Shown: positions 26,412-35,911 of the stretch, in pieces
How the letters are laid out: the number at the start of each line of letters is the position of its first letter
Numbering within the stretch: position 1 is the stretch's first letter
Assembly (NCBI RefSeq): GCF_000463115.2
Contig: NZ_AWFX01000005.1
Coordinates: forward strand, 1 to 64,000
From: Franconibacter helveticus LMG 23732
GTDB lineage: Bacteria > Pseudomonadota > Gammaproteobacteria > Enterobacterales > Enterobacteriaceae
Reading direction: 5' to 3'
Length of the DNA stretch: 64,000 nt
The notes under the pieces: model-generated
Seen by the model: the letters and a program-made list of their open reading frames with translations, nothing else
What the model was told of the DNA's origin: nothing
Databases searched by the model: none
Program-made: the position numbers and the translations under genes

Positions 26412-26938
26412 AAACAGAACTGTACCTCGTTTGACCCACAAGCTGTTATCACATACAACGTAAATAATGGCAAGCCATTTTTATACGTGTATCGATCTAA
26501 CGCACATATTCATAGCCAGCTAACAAAGCCTCTGTCATGGAAGCCTGTTTTTGCGGCTAACACTCTGCCGCTTAACGATTTTCGTTATGCAGAAGAAGAT
26601 GTCCGTAAAGGACTTTTTTACCATAGCTCAACAACTTCGGTTCGTCCAGACGACTAAGAACATTCTTAAACCAAAAAAAGCATATGGTTATAATTTTTAT
26701 CGCATCTTCAAATATGAAAAAAGAAAAATAAGTAATTTCTTATGCCCCACTTAAAGAGTGGTAAGTCTGGCTAATATGTACAGAAGAATAAAGCTTGTAC
26801 AATTTTTTAATACAGGCTGCACTAAAATAATGACGATTTAATGACGTTGCATCAAAACGGGGCGGAAATCTCGCTTCGAATATAAAACAGACAGTCTGTA
26901 AAGCACGCAATTATTATGTATGCAGGTTAATATAATAA
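26412..26938. other. AT-rich gap upstream of yobF-cspC
   Basis: A 527-base stretch clearly richer in A and T than the flanking genes. I find no ORF with a start, RBS and family resemblance on either strand; frames of 67-94 codons here look random or overlap yobF. It must hold the yobF-cspC promoter and a long leader, and could hide an unannotated RNA. Nothing else can be supported. Confidence 0.5.
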
Positions 26939-27940
26939 TTAAAGCTTATTGCCAGTCAGGGATAAATATTGACCAATTTTAAGCGGGGAAAACGTTTCGA
27001 TAGCTTCATTTTGTTTGTGGAGTTCCGCCAGTAGTTCACGAGGGGGCGCATCCAGCGCTTCATCCGCCAGTTCAAAAACGCCCCAGTGAACAGGAACGCT
27101 AAGGGGTCGCCCAAGCTGTTGCCAGAGTCGAACCGCGTTTTCAGGGTCCATATGATGCGGCCACATAAACCAGCGCGGCGCATATGCGCCAACCGGAATA
27201 GCTGCCGCATCGAGCGGGCCAAGCCGTTCAGGAATTTGCAGGAGCTCCGGCATATAGCCGGTATCGCCGCTAAACCAGAAGCGCAGGCTTTCGCTTTGGG
27301 CAACCCAACCGCACCATAACGTGCGATCCCTGTCCCACAACGTACGCATGCTCCAGTGTTGCGCCGGTACGCAAGTCAACGTCAGTCCCTGCCAGTTCAC
27401 GCTTTGCCACCAGTCCAGCTCAGTGACGCGTTTAACACCAAGCCGGGCGAACCAGCGCTTCAATCCCAGCGGCACAAAAAACTGAACTTGCGGGAAACGC
27501 CGGTGAAGCTCGCGCACCGTAGCTCTGTCGAGATGATCATAGTGATTGTGCGAGATAAACACGGCGTCCAGCGCGGGGAGATCTGCGGACCGTAACGCGG
27601 GCGGGGTTCTGCGCTGCGGCCCATAAAAACGTAATGGCGACGCGCGGTTTGAAAAAACCGGATCGGTGAGAATATAAAGCCCGTTAATGCGCAGCAATAA
27701 CGAGGCATGACCAAGCCACCAGAGTCCGTCCTCATCGCCGCTAATTTCTGCTGGCTGCCACCACTGTTCAATAAATGCGGCGTAGCCGCCCTGCGGCGCA
27801 TGAGGCAGCCCCTGCGCTTTTCGCTCATTTTGCCAGCGTTGAACGTCACCCGGCCCATGACCAACAGGGGAAAGATTACGAAAACCGCCAGGCAAGTGAT
27901 GGGGTTTGGCAGGATCGAAAAAGGGATTGCGCCAGGCCAT
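26939..27940 (-). CDS. Metallo-beta-lactamase-fold hydrolase (NAPE-PLD/RomA-like)
   Basis: A 333-residue MBL-fold metal hydrolase of the NAPE-PLD/RomA type (UlaG-like superfamily). Motifs: LWWLGHASLLLRI, the metal site SHNHYDHLD, PAQHWS, FSGDTGYMPE and a late PVHWGVF. No signal peptide. RomA proteins occur in Klebsiella and Enterobacter beside ramA; human NAPE-PLD cleaves N-acyl-phosphatidylethanolamine. The substrate here is unknown. It sits 20 bases downstream of yebO on the same strand, behind mgrB, where E. coli has no such gene. Its RBS is weak, so translation may depend on yebO. Confidence 0.85.
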   Translation of the reverse strand: MAWRNPFFDPAKPHHLPGGFRNLSPVGHGPGDVQRWQNERKAQGLPHAPQGGYAAFIEQWWQPAEISGDEDGLWWLGHASLLLRINGLYILTDPVFSNRASPLRFYGPQRRTPPALRSADLPALDAVFISHNHYDHLDRATVRELHRRFPQVQFFVPLGLKRWFARLGVKRVTELDWWQSVNWQGLTLTCVPAQHWSMRTLWDRDRTLWCGWVAQSESLRFWFSGDTGYMPELLQIPERLGPLDAAAIPVGAYAPRWFMWPHHMDPENAVRLWQQLGRPLSVPVHWGVFELADEALDAPPRELLAELHKQNEAIETFSPLKIGQYLSLTGNKL

Positions 27941-27960
27941 ATTCGCTGTGCCCGATTGCG

Positions 27961-28245
27961 TTAGCGTTCAGCAACCAGACGGACAAAATCGTCGGCGGGC
28001 GATTGCGGTTTTTCAGCAGGCGCCGCTGAGGCAGCCTCCGGCTCGTTGGCGTCGCAAAGGCGGCGAAGCAGCGCATTTTGTCGTTTCTGCTGCTCAAGCA
28101 GCGCTTCGAGCAACGCTATCTGTTCATTGGCTCTGACGCTTGCGCGATTAACAAAGAACCAGACGACCAGACCGACAAGCGTAACCAGCAAAGAAAGTAC
28201 GAGCGCAGCAATATTTAACGCGCCAGAATTCATTAATTCGTTCAT
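27961..28245 (-). CDS. yebO: Inner membrane protein YebO
   Basis: A 94-residue protein with one N-terminal membrane helix (about LNIAALVLSLLVTLVGLVVWFFV, residues 10-32), then a cytosolic coiled-coil-like stretch EQIALLEALLEQQKRQNALLRRL and an acidic C-terminus ending LVAER as in E. coli. Function unknown. It lies between mgrB and the hydrolase gene, all co-directional. Confidence 0.92.
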   Translation of the reverse strand: MNELMNSGALNIAALVLSLLVTLVGLVVWFFVNRASVRANEQIALLEALLEQQKRQNALLRRLCDANEPEAASAAPAEKPQSPADDFVRLVAER

Positions 28246-28318
28246 GTTACCACCTCAAAAAGACGGGCTATTCTACCATTGCCCGCAGCGAAGGATATCA
28301 TTTCAGAAAAAAATGCGC

Positions 28319-28462
28319 CTACCAGGGAATAAATTTGTTAATCGTACAGATGCCGCTGAAAAACTGAACATCCTGATCGCACATGACATTAAGCATTTGC
28401 GCCCATAACAGTAAACAGGCCACCAGCACGGCCAGCAAAATAGCCCATCTGAATTTTTTCAC
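28319..28462 (-). CDS. mgrB: PhoQ-inhibiting small membrane protein MgrB
   Basis: A 47-residue inner-membrane peptide that inhibits the PhoQ sensor kinase. It starts at GTG (28460-28462): [18 protein letters not shown] is the membrane helix, and the periplasmic part [21 protein letters not shown] keeps both Cys needed for its redox-sensitive function. The length equals E. coli MgrB. In Klebsiella, loss of mgrB gives colistin resistance. The gene is intact here. In E. coli it is a PhoP target; I find no canonical PhoP box (see findings). Confidence 0.95.
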   Translation of the reverse strand: MKKFRWAILLAVLVACLLLWAQMLNVMCDQDVQFFSGICTINKFIPW

Positions 28463-28621
28463 TACCCTCTCCGCTTCTGCGCATTACCGGTTTAGTGTAC
28501 CTCGCGCACCTTAAACCAAACGTCACTCTATAGCTAAGTCGTTAATTTAGGAATCATTGACTTGTTACGCAACGTAAAGCGCAGCAGGCTAAATCAGTGA
28601 GAACAGAGAAAGGAGACAAGG

Positions 28622-28855
28622 ATGCGCTTAGCGTTAAGAGTGGCAGGCATACTGGCTTTAGCCTGGCTTGCGCTACTGTTTAGCGGATACGGCATCATCA
28701 TATCCAGCACTGAAAACGCAGCGGGAATGGGTCTGGAGTGCAGATATCTTACTGCGCGGGATGTCGTCAACAGGCAATTTATTCATAGCGACAGCGGTGT
28801 GATTGGCGTTTCCGCCTGCCCGGTGCTGCATAAAGTGGAGAACGTGGTCGATTAA
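28622..28855 (+). CDS. yobH: YobH family protein
   Basis: A 77-residue protein with an N-terminal hydrophobic segment (about 4-26, signal peptide or anchor) followed by SSTENAAGMGLECRYLTARDVVNRQF and CPVLHKVENVVD, matching E. coli YobH. Two Cys (in LECRYL and SACPVL) could form a periplasmic disulfide. Function unknown. It is divergent from mgrB and convergent with kdgR. Confidence 0.9.
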   Translation: MRLALRVAGILALAWLALLFSGYGIIISSTENAAGMGLECRYLTARDVVNRQFIHSDSGVIGVSACPVLHKVENVVD

Positions 28856-28856
28856 A

Positions 28857-28890
28857 AGAACAGGCCGCAGCCAGGCTGCGGCCTGCGGCA
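28857..28890. terminator. yobH/kdgR shared terminator
   Basis: AGGCCGCAGC-CAG-GCTGCGGCCT, a ten-base-pair stem between the convergent yobH and kdgR stops. The A-rich left flank makes it a good terminator for kdgR on the minus strand. Confidence 0.7.
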
Positions 28891-29682
28891 TCAGAACGGG
28901 TAAGCGTTATAGCCCATCTGCTCAGAGATTTTGCGCGCGGCGTTGTGCAGGATCTCCACATATTCGTGGAGACGTTCTTCAGAGAAACGCAGCGTCGGGA
29001 AAGAGATACTTAACCCCGCAATGACTACGCCAAAACGGTCGAATACCGGTACGGCGATACAACGCAGCCCTTCTTCCTGCTCTTCGTTATCTTCGCCATA
29101 GCCTTGCTCGCGTACTTTATCCAGCACGCTTAATAGCTCTTCAGTGCTGGTGATAGTGCGGGCCGTGCTGCGGGTATACTCAACGCCGGTAAGGATCTGC
29201 TTAACCTCTTCACGGTCGCGCCAGGCCAGCAAAACTTTGCCAATCGCCGTACTGTAAAGCGGGTTGCGGCGACCAATACGCGAGTACATGCGCAGGTTAT
29301 ACATGGAATCGATTTTATGGATGTAAACAATACTGTCTTCATCCAGCGCGCCCAGATGGATTGTCTCTTTGGTCAGGCGCGACAGTTCACGCATCTGGAT
29401 ATCCGCACTGCGGATAAGATCGACATTCTGTAATGCGCGCGCGCCCAGCTCAAACAGTTTTAAGGTCAGAGAATATTTTTCCGACTCGCCTTCCTGAGCA
29501 ACATAACCCAACGATTTCATGGTTTGTAAAAAGCGATAAACCGTGCTTTTCGACATCATGACGCGTTGCGACAACTCGGTGATACCAATTTCACGTTCTT
29601 CGCCCAGCGCCTGAAGAATGCCAAAAACCTTCAGAACCGAAGAGACGGAGTCCGGTTGTTTATCCAAATCTGCGATTGCCAT
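28891..29682 (-). CDS. kdgR: KdgR, IclR-family repressor of KDG/pectin catabolism
   Basis: A 263-residue IclR-family repressor with an N-terminal winged helix (about 15-75; LSQRVMMSKSTVYRFLQTM is the recognition region) and a C-terminal effector-binding domain that senses 2-keto-3-deoxygluconate. In enterics it represses kdgK, kdgT and related genes, and eda of the nearby Entner-Doudoroff block has been linked to it. Highly similar to E. coli KdgR. Confidence 0.94.
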   Translation of the reverse strand: MAIADLDKQPDSVSSVLKVFGILQALGEEREIGITELSQRVMMSKSTVYRFLQTMKSLGYVAQEGESEKYSLTLKLFELGARALQNVDLIRSADIQMRELSRLTKETIHLGALDEDSIVYIHKIDSMYNLRMYSRIGRRNPLYSTAIGKVLLAWRDREEVKQILTGVEYTRSTARTITSTEELLSVLDKVREQGYGEDNEEQEEGLRCIAVPVFDRFGVVIAGLSISFPTLRFSEERLHEYVEILHNAARKISEQMGYNAYPF

Positions 29683-30027
29683 TGATCACCTCAGATCGCA
29701 TTTGTTTTATAAAAATCAGAACCGGTTTTTATTATAATTTCGCACCACTTGCGCCGCAATGAATCTCTGCCTGTTGGTGGCAAATCTGCGACATAAAACC
29801 GAAATAAAGCAGGCCAATCTCTTCTTTTACATGATTATTACCGGGATGCATCGGGAAACAGCGTAATGCGATGGGTCAGATGAGGCAAAAGCGGGAGTTG
29901 ATGCAACTGCAAAAGTCAGGGCTATCGCCCTGGCGGGGTAGATACTGGATGGCGATGTGGCGTAACGACCTTTCGCGTAATCAATAAGCAACCTGAGTTC
30001 AGACGATTAGCGGCCTGTGCAGTAAGC
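29683..30027. other. kdgR-htpX gap lacking yebQ
   Basis: About 345 bases with no supported gene. E. coli has the MFS transporter gene yebQ here (from memory); I see no relic of it. The first 60 bases beside kdgR are AT-rich with an AACCGGTT palindrome at about 29719-29726, presumably the kdgR promoter. Confidence 0.5.
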
Positions 30028-30057
30028 AAAAAAAAAGCGCGCCCTGAGGCGCGCTTT
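30028..30057 (-). terminator. htpX terminator
   Basis: On the minus strand AAAGCGCGCC-TCAG-GGCGCGCTTT followed by a long T-run (A9 on the plus strand), 17 bases after the htpX stop. Confidence 0.85.
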
Positions 30058-30073
30058 CTGTCTATCGTTTTGT

Positions 30074-30955
30074 TTATTTCAAATACTGCCCGCTGCGCAG
30101 CGCTTCGATACGTTTATCCAGCGGCGGGTGAGTCATGAAAAGTTCGCTCAGGGACTTTGATTTCCCGTTGATGCAGAACGCCATCATGCTGCTTGCTTCC
30201 TGCGGCTCATAGCTGGTTTTCAGGCGCTGAAGCGCGGCGATCATCTTCTCGCGGCCCACCAGTTTCGCTGAACCCGCATCGGCGTGGAACTCACGGTAGC
30301 GGGAAAACCACATGGTGATAATGCTCGCCAGAATACCAAACACCAGTTCCAGTACCGTTGCGACAGCAAAATAGATCAGCGGGTTGCCGTTGCTCTCTTC
30401 GCCCTCGTCGCGGTTGCCGCCGAGGAAACCTGCTGCGATCTGCGCAATGATACGAGAGATAAAGATAACGAAGGTGTTCACCACGCCCTGAATTAGCGTC
30501 ATGGTCACCATATCGCCGTTCGCAATGTGGCTAATTTCGTGCGCGATAACCGCTTCGGCTTCGCCGCGGCTCATGTTTTGCAAAAGCCCGGTGCTGACGG
30601 CCACCAGCGAAGCGTTGCGACGCGCGCCGGTTGCGAAGGCGTTAATATCTGGCGCGTGATAGATAGCCACCTGCGGCATGGCAATACCCGCCTGGCGAGA
30701 CTGCTGCGCAACGGTATCCATCAACCAGCGCTCGGTTTCATTACGCGGTTGTTCAATAACCTCGCCGCCTACCGAACGCAGCGCCATCCATTTGGACATC
30801 AGTAGCGAAACAAACGAGCCGCCAAAACCAAATAACAGCGCCATAATCAACAGCCCTTGCACGCTGCTGGACTGAATTCCTGTCAGGCTGAGCACCAGCC
30901 CGAAGACAACCATGACGGCAAGGTTGGTTAACAGGAAGAGCGCGATTCGCATCAT
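30074..30955 (-). CDS. htpX: Membrane zinc metalloprotease HtpX
   Basis: A 293-residue inner-membrane M48 protease for quality control of membrane proteins, partnering FtsH. The zinc motif is HEISH in [15 protein letters not shown], with the third ligand in the [13 protein letters not shown] region. Two N-terminal helices (about 4-24 and 34-54) and two after the active site are visible. The start [11 protein letters not shown] gives the E. coli length; an upstream nine-codon extension is ignored. CpxR and sigma-32 control it in E. coli. Confidence 0.96.
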   Translation of the reverse strand: MMRIALFLLTNLAVMVVFGLVLSLTGIQSSSVQGLLIMALLFGFGGSFVSLLMSKWMALRSVGGEVIEQPRNETERWLMDTVAQQSRQAGIAMPQVAIYHAPDINAFATGARRNASLVAVSTGLLQNMSRGEAEAVIAHEISHIANGDMVTMTLIQGVVNTFVIFISRIIAQIAAGFLGGNRDEGEESNGNPLIYFAVATVLELVFGILASIITMWFSRYREFHADAGSAKLVGREKMIAALQRLKTSYEPQEASSMMAFCINGKSKSLSELFMTHPPLDKRIEALRSGQYLK

Positions 30956-31111
30956 AATTTTCTTTTTACCTCGGTTTAACAATACGCCTTATGCGATTAC
31001 ACACATCGTAGGGTCCCGCGCGCCATTTTCAAGCACAGCGTGAAAGCAAGTGCCTAAAAATACGTAACTTTACATTTTGTAGCATTTAACTGACTGCGGT
31101 TATAGAAAGGT

Positions 31112-31143
31112 AAAAAAACAGGCACATAACTATGTGCCTGTTT
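31112..31143 (-). terminator. prc terminator
   Basis: AAACAGGCACATA / TATGTGCCTGTTT inverted repeat with A7 on its left; ends prc on the minus strand nine bases after its stop. Confidence 0.8.
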
Positions 31144-31152
31144 GGGGAGAGA

Positions 31153-33201
31153 TTACTTACTGGCGGCGGGTTTTTCCGGCGTTTTCGCTTTTTCCAGATG
31201 CGCCAGGTCCAGGGCGATATGGACGGTTTCGTCCAGATACGGATCCGGCTCCTGATAATCCTTCGGCAGATCTTCAAGCTTCTTAATCGGCGGTTTACCT
31301 GCCCGCTGATAGCGGTCATTAATTCGCGCCAGCCGCGTCGCGTCTTCTTCCTGGTTCTCTTTCTCACGCTGGGCAAGATTCAGCGAAACCTGGTTACGCT
31401 TCTCTTTCAGCGCATTAAAGCGCGCAATGTCTTTAATGATGTACTGGAACTCAGGATCTTTGGCGATGCGATCGTTGTGATCTTTAAGCAACTCCGGGCC
31501 AAACGGCGCGAGATCGCCAGATTTCACAAAGGTTGCGGCGTTGATGCTATCCCATGGCAGCGCGTTATCCTCGAATTTCTCGCCGGTTTCGGTCTCTTCG
31601 TTGCCGGTCGGCATCATGATATCCGGCGTTACGCCCTTACGCTGCGTACTGCCGCCATTGATGCGGTAGAATTTCTGGATGGTGTACTGTACAGAACCCA
31701 GCGCCGGCCATTCCGGGCGCAGCATCTGATCGTAGATGCGGTTCAGCGAACGGTACTGCTGCACGGTGCCTTTGCCAAAGGTAGGCTCGCCAACAATCAG
31801 CGCGCGGCCGTAGTCCTGCATCGCTGCGGCAAAGATTTCCGAAGCGGACGCACTGAAGCGGTCAACCATGACCACCAGCGGACCTTTGTAATAAACCACG
31901 CCGTCGTTATCGCTGTCTTCGCGAACTTTGCCGTTGTTATCACGCACCTGCACCACCGGACCGCCTGGAATAAACAGGCCGGAGAGCGAAACCGCTTCCG
32001 TCAGCGCGCCGCCGCCGTTAGAGCGCAGATCGATAATCACGCTGTTGACGTTCTGCTTCTCAAGCTTCTGAAGTTGAACCTTAACGTCGTCCGTCAGGCC
32101 GACATAGAAGCCTGGGATATCCAGCACGCCGACTTTCTCTTTACCTACCGTTTTCACCGTCATTTTAACGGCACGGTCTTCAAGACGAATCCGCTCACGC
32201 GTAAGCGTAATGATGCGGGTCTTGGTGCCTTTACCGGCAGGCAGGATCTCAAGGCGCACTTTGCTGCCTTTCGGCCCTTTGATGAGCGCGACGACATCGT
32301 CAAGACGCCAGCCGATCACATCCTGAATCTGCTGGCCCACCTGCCCTACCCCGACGATACGGTCGCCAACGCTGATAGCCTTGCTTTTCGCCGCCGGGCC
32401 GCCTGCTACCATGGAGTTGATGACTGTATAATCTTCATCCATTTGCAGCACAGCGCCGATGCCCTCAAGCGAGAGGCTCATTTCCGTGTTGAACTGCTCG
32501 GTATTGCGCGGAGAAAGGTAGTTGGTATGCGGGTCTATCTCATGGGCGAACGCGGTCATCGCCAGTGAGAACACATCTTCGCTGTTCGTTTGCGCCAGAC
32601 GGCGAATGGCGAACTTGTAACGCTTAGTCAGCGTTTCGCGGATTTCTTTGTCCGTTTTGCCGGTCAGCTTCAGGCTTAGCTCGTCGAATTTTACTTTGCT
32701 ATCCCAGAGCTGGTTTAACGCCTCTTCGCTTTTCGGCCACGGCGCTTTGCTGCGGTCGACGTCGAAAGTGTCGTTACCGGTGAAATCCATCGGACGTTCC
32801 AGCACCTTCAACGCATACTGATAACGCTCAAACCGGCGTTTTTGCGCAAGGTTATAGAGATCATAAAAGACATCTAATTTCCCGGTGCGCAACTCATCGC
32901 CAATGGCATTTTTCTTTTGCGCGAACTGCTCGACATCGCTCGCCAGCAAAACGTTGTGGCTATAGTCCAGCAGGTTCAAATAGCGGTCGAAAATTTTGGC
33001 TGAAAACGCGTTGTCGAGATCGAACTGGCGATAATGGGAACGGGTGAAGCGAGAAGTGACTCGCTCGCTCACCGTAGCGTGCTGAGGCTCTTCTTTTAAA
33101 ACCGGAATCTGGTCAGCACGAGTGATGTCGTCCACAGCCAGCGCCTGGCCTGCCATAAGCAGCAGGCCCGCGACGGCGGTGAGCTTAAAAAAAGTGTTCA
33201 T
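31153..33201 (-). CDS. prc: Tail-specific periplasmic protease Prc
   Basis: A 682-residue periplasmic S41 protease that processes FtsI and, with NlpI, degrades MepS. It has the signal peptide MNTFFKLTAVAGLLLMAGQALA, a PDZ domain around residues 240-330 (SLEGIGAVLQMDEDYTVINSMVAGGPA), and a Ser/Lys dyad in FSASASEIF and FGKGTVQQY. The start matches E. coli; the frame extends 16 codons upstream without support. It is 19 bases downstream of proQ and belongs to the proQ-prc operon. Confidence 0.97.
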   Translation of the reverse strand: MNTFFKLTAVAGLLLMAGQALAVDDITRADQIPVLKEEPQHATVSERVTSRFTRSHYRQFDLDNAFSAKIFDRYLNLLDYSHNVLLASDVEQFAQKKNAIGDELRTGKLDVFYDLYNLAQKRRFERYQYALKVLERPMDFTGNDTFDVDRSKAPWPKSEEALNQLWDSKVKFDELSLKLTGKTDKEIRETLTKRYKFAIRRLAQTNSEDVFSLAMTAFAHEIDPHTNYLSPRNTEQFNTEMSLSLEGIGAVLQMDEDYTVINSMVAGGPAAKSKAISVGDRIVGVGQVGQQIQDVIGWRLDDVVALIKGPKGSKVRLEILPAGKGTKTRIITLTRERIRLEDRAVKMTVKTVGKEKVGVLDIPGFYVGLTDDVKVQLQKLEKQNVNSVIIDLRSNGGGALTEAVSLSGLFIPGGPVVQVRDNNGKVREDSDNDGVVYYKGPLVVMVDRFSASASEIFAAAMQDYGRALIVGEPTFGKGTVQQYRSLNRIYDQMLRPEWPALGSVQYTIQKFYRINGGSTQRKGVTPDIMMPTGNEETETGEKFEDNALPWDSINAATFVKSGDLAPFGPELLKDHNDRIAKDPEFQYIIKDIARFNALKEKRNQVSLNLAQREKENQEEDATRLARINDRYQRAGKPPIKKLEDLPKDYQEPDPYLDETVHIALDLAHLEKAKTPEKPAASK

Positions 33202-33220
33202 GCCCAGGTTGACCTCCGTT

Positions 33221-33907
33221 TCAGAACAATAAATGTTCTGCGCGTACAATCATCGACATACCAGAAGTCAGCTGTACACGGACGCCATCTTTGGTGATTT
33301 CCTGCACGGTGGCATCCATCGCATTGTTGCCCGCTTTCACTTTGATTGGCTGACCAACCGCCAGCGCAGTGATGTCGGATACGGGAGTATGACGCTCTTC
33401 ACGCGGAGCGCGAGGCGCTTTATCCGCAGGCTTTGCCGCACGAGGTTTACGCTCGGTATTTTCTTTACGACGCGGCGCAGGGCGCGCTTTACGCTCGCGG
33501 CGCGGCGCTTCTTCACCTTCGCCCGCTGCGGCAGCGGCTTCCCGTTTTTTCGCCTGCTGTTCGGCACGCTGTGCCTGAACGCGCGCTTTCGCTTCTTCAA
33601 GCTGCTGGCGAGCATGTTCAACATGCTGTTCGTCCAGTTCGCCGCACGGGTTGCCGTCGAGATCGACACGGGTAGCGCCCGCTTTAATGCCGTGCAGATA
33701 ACGCCAGCTGGAAGTATAAAGGCGTAATGCGGAACGAAGCTGCGTTTTACTGAGGTTCATTTCGCCCTCAACGCGCGCGACCAGGTCCTGGAAGATACCA
33801 ATCTTCAAAGGACGCGCTTCACCTTCGGCGCTGAAGCACTGAGGAAAACGCTCAGCCAGAAAGGCGATAACTTCTTTACTGCTATTCAACTTAGGTTGAT
33901 TTTCCAT
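33221..33907 (-). CDS. proQ: RNA chaperone ProQ
   Basis: A 228-residue FinO-domain RNA-binding protein that binds structured 3' ends of mRNAs and sRNAs and affects ProP levels. The FinO domain is about 1-118 ([14 protein letters not shown]...[26 protein letters not shown]). A Lys/Arg/Ala/Pro-rich linker (about 120-180) leads to a small beta C-terminal domain ending in [14 protein letters not shown]. Upstream gene of proQ-prc. Confidence 0.97.
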   Translation of the reverse strand: MENQPKLNSSKEVIAFLAERFPQCFSAEGEARPLKIGIFQDLVARVEGEMNLSKTQLRSALRLYTSSWRYLHGIKAGATRVDLDGNPCGELDEQHVEHARQQLEEAKARVQAQRAEQQAKKREAAAAAGEGEEAPRRERKARPAPRRKENTERKPRAAKPADKAPRAPREERHTPVSDITALAVGQPIKVKAGNNAMDATVQEITKDGVRVQLTSGMSMIVRAEHLLF

Positions 33908-34007
33908 GAAATTTCCTGATTACAACGGATGTTGCCAACAAGCCGCAGGCATGAACAGGCGTCATTATAATGACGCCATCGCTAAATGCCACGTTATCCG
34001 TTGTTTA

Positions 34008-34502
34008 TCATGCGAACGTTGCAAAGTATTTTTTGAAATCGGTGCCGGCAATGACCTTTTCAAGGTGCCCTGCCAGCTCCCGTAACCCCTGTTCATCGTC
34101 CGCATCGAAGCGATTAAAGAGGGTGCTGTCGATATCAAGCACGCCGATTACCTGTTCTCCGGCTTTAATCGGAAGTACGATTTCGGCATTGCTGGCCGCA
34201 TCGCAGGCAATATGCCCATCGAAAGCGTGAACGTCGTCGACGCGTTGAACTTCGCCGGTGGCAACCGCTGTGCCGCATACGCCGCGCCCTACAGGAATAC
34301 GTACGCAGGCGATTTTGCCCTGGAACGGCCCCAGAACCAGCGTATCGCCTTCCAGCAGATAAAAACCGGCCCAGTTAACGCCTTCGAGACGTTCAAAAAG
34401 TAATGCGCTGGTATTGGCGAGCGTGGCCAGAAAGCTGGTTTCCCCTGCCATTAATGCCTGAAAATCACGGTTCAGATCCGCGTAGAATTCTGTTTTGTTC
34501 AT
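34008..34502 (-). CDS. msrC: Free methionine-(R)-sulfoxide reductase MsrC
   Basis: A 164-residue GAF-domain enzyme that reduces free Met-R-sulfoxide. The catalytic Cys region is visible in VGRGVCGTAVATGE and HIACDAASNAEIVLPI. The start MNKTEFYADLNRDF matches E. coli; the frame extends 17 codons further without an RBS. It is divergent from letA. Confidence 0.94.
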   Translation of the reverse strand: MNKTEFYADLNRDFQALMAGETSFLATLANTSALLFERLEGVNWAGFYLLEGDTLVLGPFQGKIACVRIPVGRGVCGTAVATGEVQRVDDVHAFDGHIACDAASNAEIVLPIKAGEQVIGVLDIDSTLFNRFDADDEQGLRELAGHLEKVIAGTDFKKYFATFA

Positions 34503-34627
34503 TGTTTGTTCACTTAGTGTCTTACTGAATTGCTGGCTTATTAAAATAAGCATTAAATGCCTTCATGCTCAAGATGAATCATTTCATGAGTTAATATATA
34601 GAAAACTGATAAAAAGAATTGACCTTG

Positions 34628-35911
34628 ATGGCTCTTAAATCTACCGCGGCGCCCGTTCGCCGGAAATTACAGGTTCGCGCTATTGGCGAACCGTTGCCTT
34701 ATGAACACTATCAGCGTTGCCCGCAGTGCGACATGCTTTTTTTGTTGCCGGTAGTGTCATCGCGCCAGACCGCGCACTGCCCGCGCTGCGACGCGAAAAT
34801 CCGCGACGGCCGCGACTGGTCGCTGACGCGCCTGGCGGCGATGGCTATCACCATGCTGCTGCTCATGCCCTTTGCGTGGGGCGAACCGCTGTTGCGCCTT
34901 TATCTGCTCGGCACGCGTATCGACGCCAACCTTATGCAGGGGATCTGGCAGATGGCGCGCCAGGGCGACACGTTGACTGCCGCAATGGTGCTTTTCTGCG
35001 CCGTCGGCGCTCCTGCAACGCTTGTGGCCGCCATCGCCTATTTATGGTTCGGGAATATCCTGGGCATGAACCTGCGTCCGGTGTTGCTGATGCTGGAGCG
35101 GCTAAAAGAATGGGTGATGCTGGATATTTATCTGGTGGGGATAGGCGTGGCGTCAATCAAAGTGCAGGACTACGCCTGGCTTGAACCCGGGATCGGCCTG
35201 CTTGCTTTCGTCGCGCTGGTTATCTTAAGCGTCATGACGATCATTCACCTGAACGTTGAGCAGCTCTGGGAGCGCTTTTATCCCCAGCGTCCTACGACAC
35301 GCCTACAGGAAAACATCCGCGTTTGCTTAGGCTGTCACTATACTGGCGTGCCGGACAGACGGGGGCGCTGCTCGCGCTGCCACATCCCGCTGCGGGCTCG
35401 CCGCCGCCATAGCTTACAGAAAAGCTGGGCCGCGCTTATCGCCGCGCTGGTGTTGCTGTTGCCTGCTAACCTGCTGCCTATTTCGGTGATTTATATCAAC
35501 GGCGCAAGGCAAGAGGACACGATCATGTCCGGCATTATTTCACTGGCGAACAGCAATATCGCGGTCGCAGGCGTCGTGTTTATCGCCAGTATTCTGGTGC
35601 CGTTTACGAAAGTGATTGTGCTGCTGACGCTGCTTGTCAGCATCCACTTTAAATGCCAGCAGGGGTTGCGAACCCGCATACAGCTGCTGCGTTTTGTCAC
35701 CTGGATCGGCCGCTGGTCCATGCTCGATCTGTTTGTAATTTCTATCACCATGTCGCTGGTTAACCGTGACCAGCTGCTGGCGTTTACGATGGGACCCGCT
35801 GCGTTTTATTTCGGCGCAGCGGTGATTTTAACTATTCTTGCAGTTGAATGGCTGGATAGCCGCTTACTTTGGGACGCACATGAGTCAGGAAATGCCCGCT
35901 TCACAGACTGA
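34628..35911 (+). CDS. letA: Lipid transport inner membrane protein LetA
   Basis: A 427-residue inner-membrane partner of the LetB tunnel (formerly YebS, PqiA-like). It has two PqiA-type modules, each beginning with a zinc-ribbon (CPQCDMLF...CPRC and CLGCHYTG...CSRCHIP) followed by membrane helices. It is thought to load or extract lipids for LetB. The ATG at 34628 gives the E. coli length; a TTG three codons earlier is disregarded. It overlaps letB by 32 bases. Confidence 0.96.
   Translation: MALKSTAAPVRRKLQVRAIGEPLPYEHYQRCPQCDMLFLLPVVSSRQTAHCPRCDAKIRDGRDWSLTRLAAMAITMLLLMPFAWGEPLLRLYLLGTRIDANLMQGIWQMARQGDTLTAAMVLFCAVGAPATLVAAIAYLWFGNILGMNLRPVLLMLERLKEWVMLDIYLVGIGVASIKVQDYAWLEPGIGLLAFVALVILSVMTIIHLNVEQLWERFYPQRPTTRLQENIRVCLGCHYTGVPDRRGRCSRCHIPLRARRRHSLQKSWAALIAALVLLLPANLLPISVIYINGARQEDTIMSGIISLANSNIAVAGVVFIASILVPFTKVIVLLTLLVSIHFKCQQGLRTRIQLLRFVTWIGRWSMLDLFVISITMSLVNRDQLLAFTMGPAAFYFGAAVILTILAVEWLDSRLLWDAHESGNARFTD

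Noticed and set aside
26373-26657. A 94-codon plus-strand frame
   Set aside because: It covers yobF on the other strand and lacks an RBS and any family signal.
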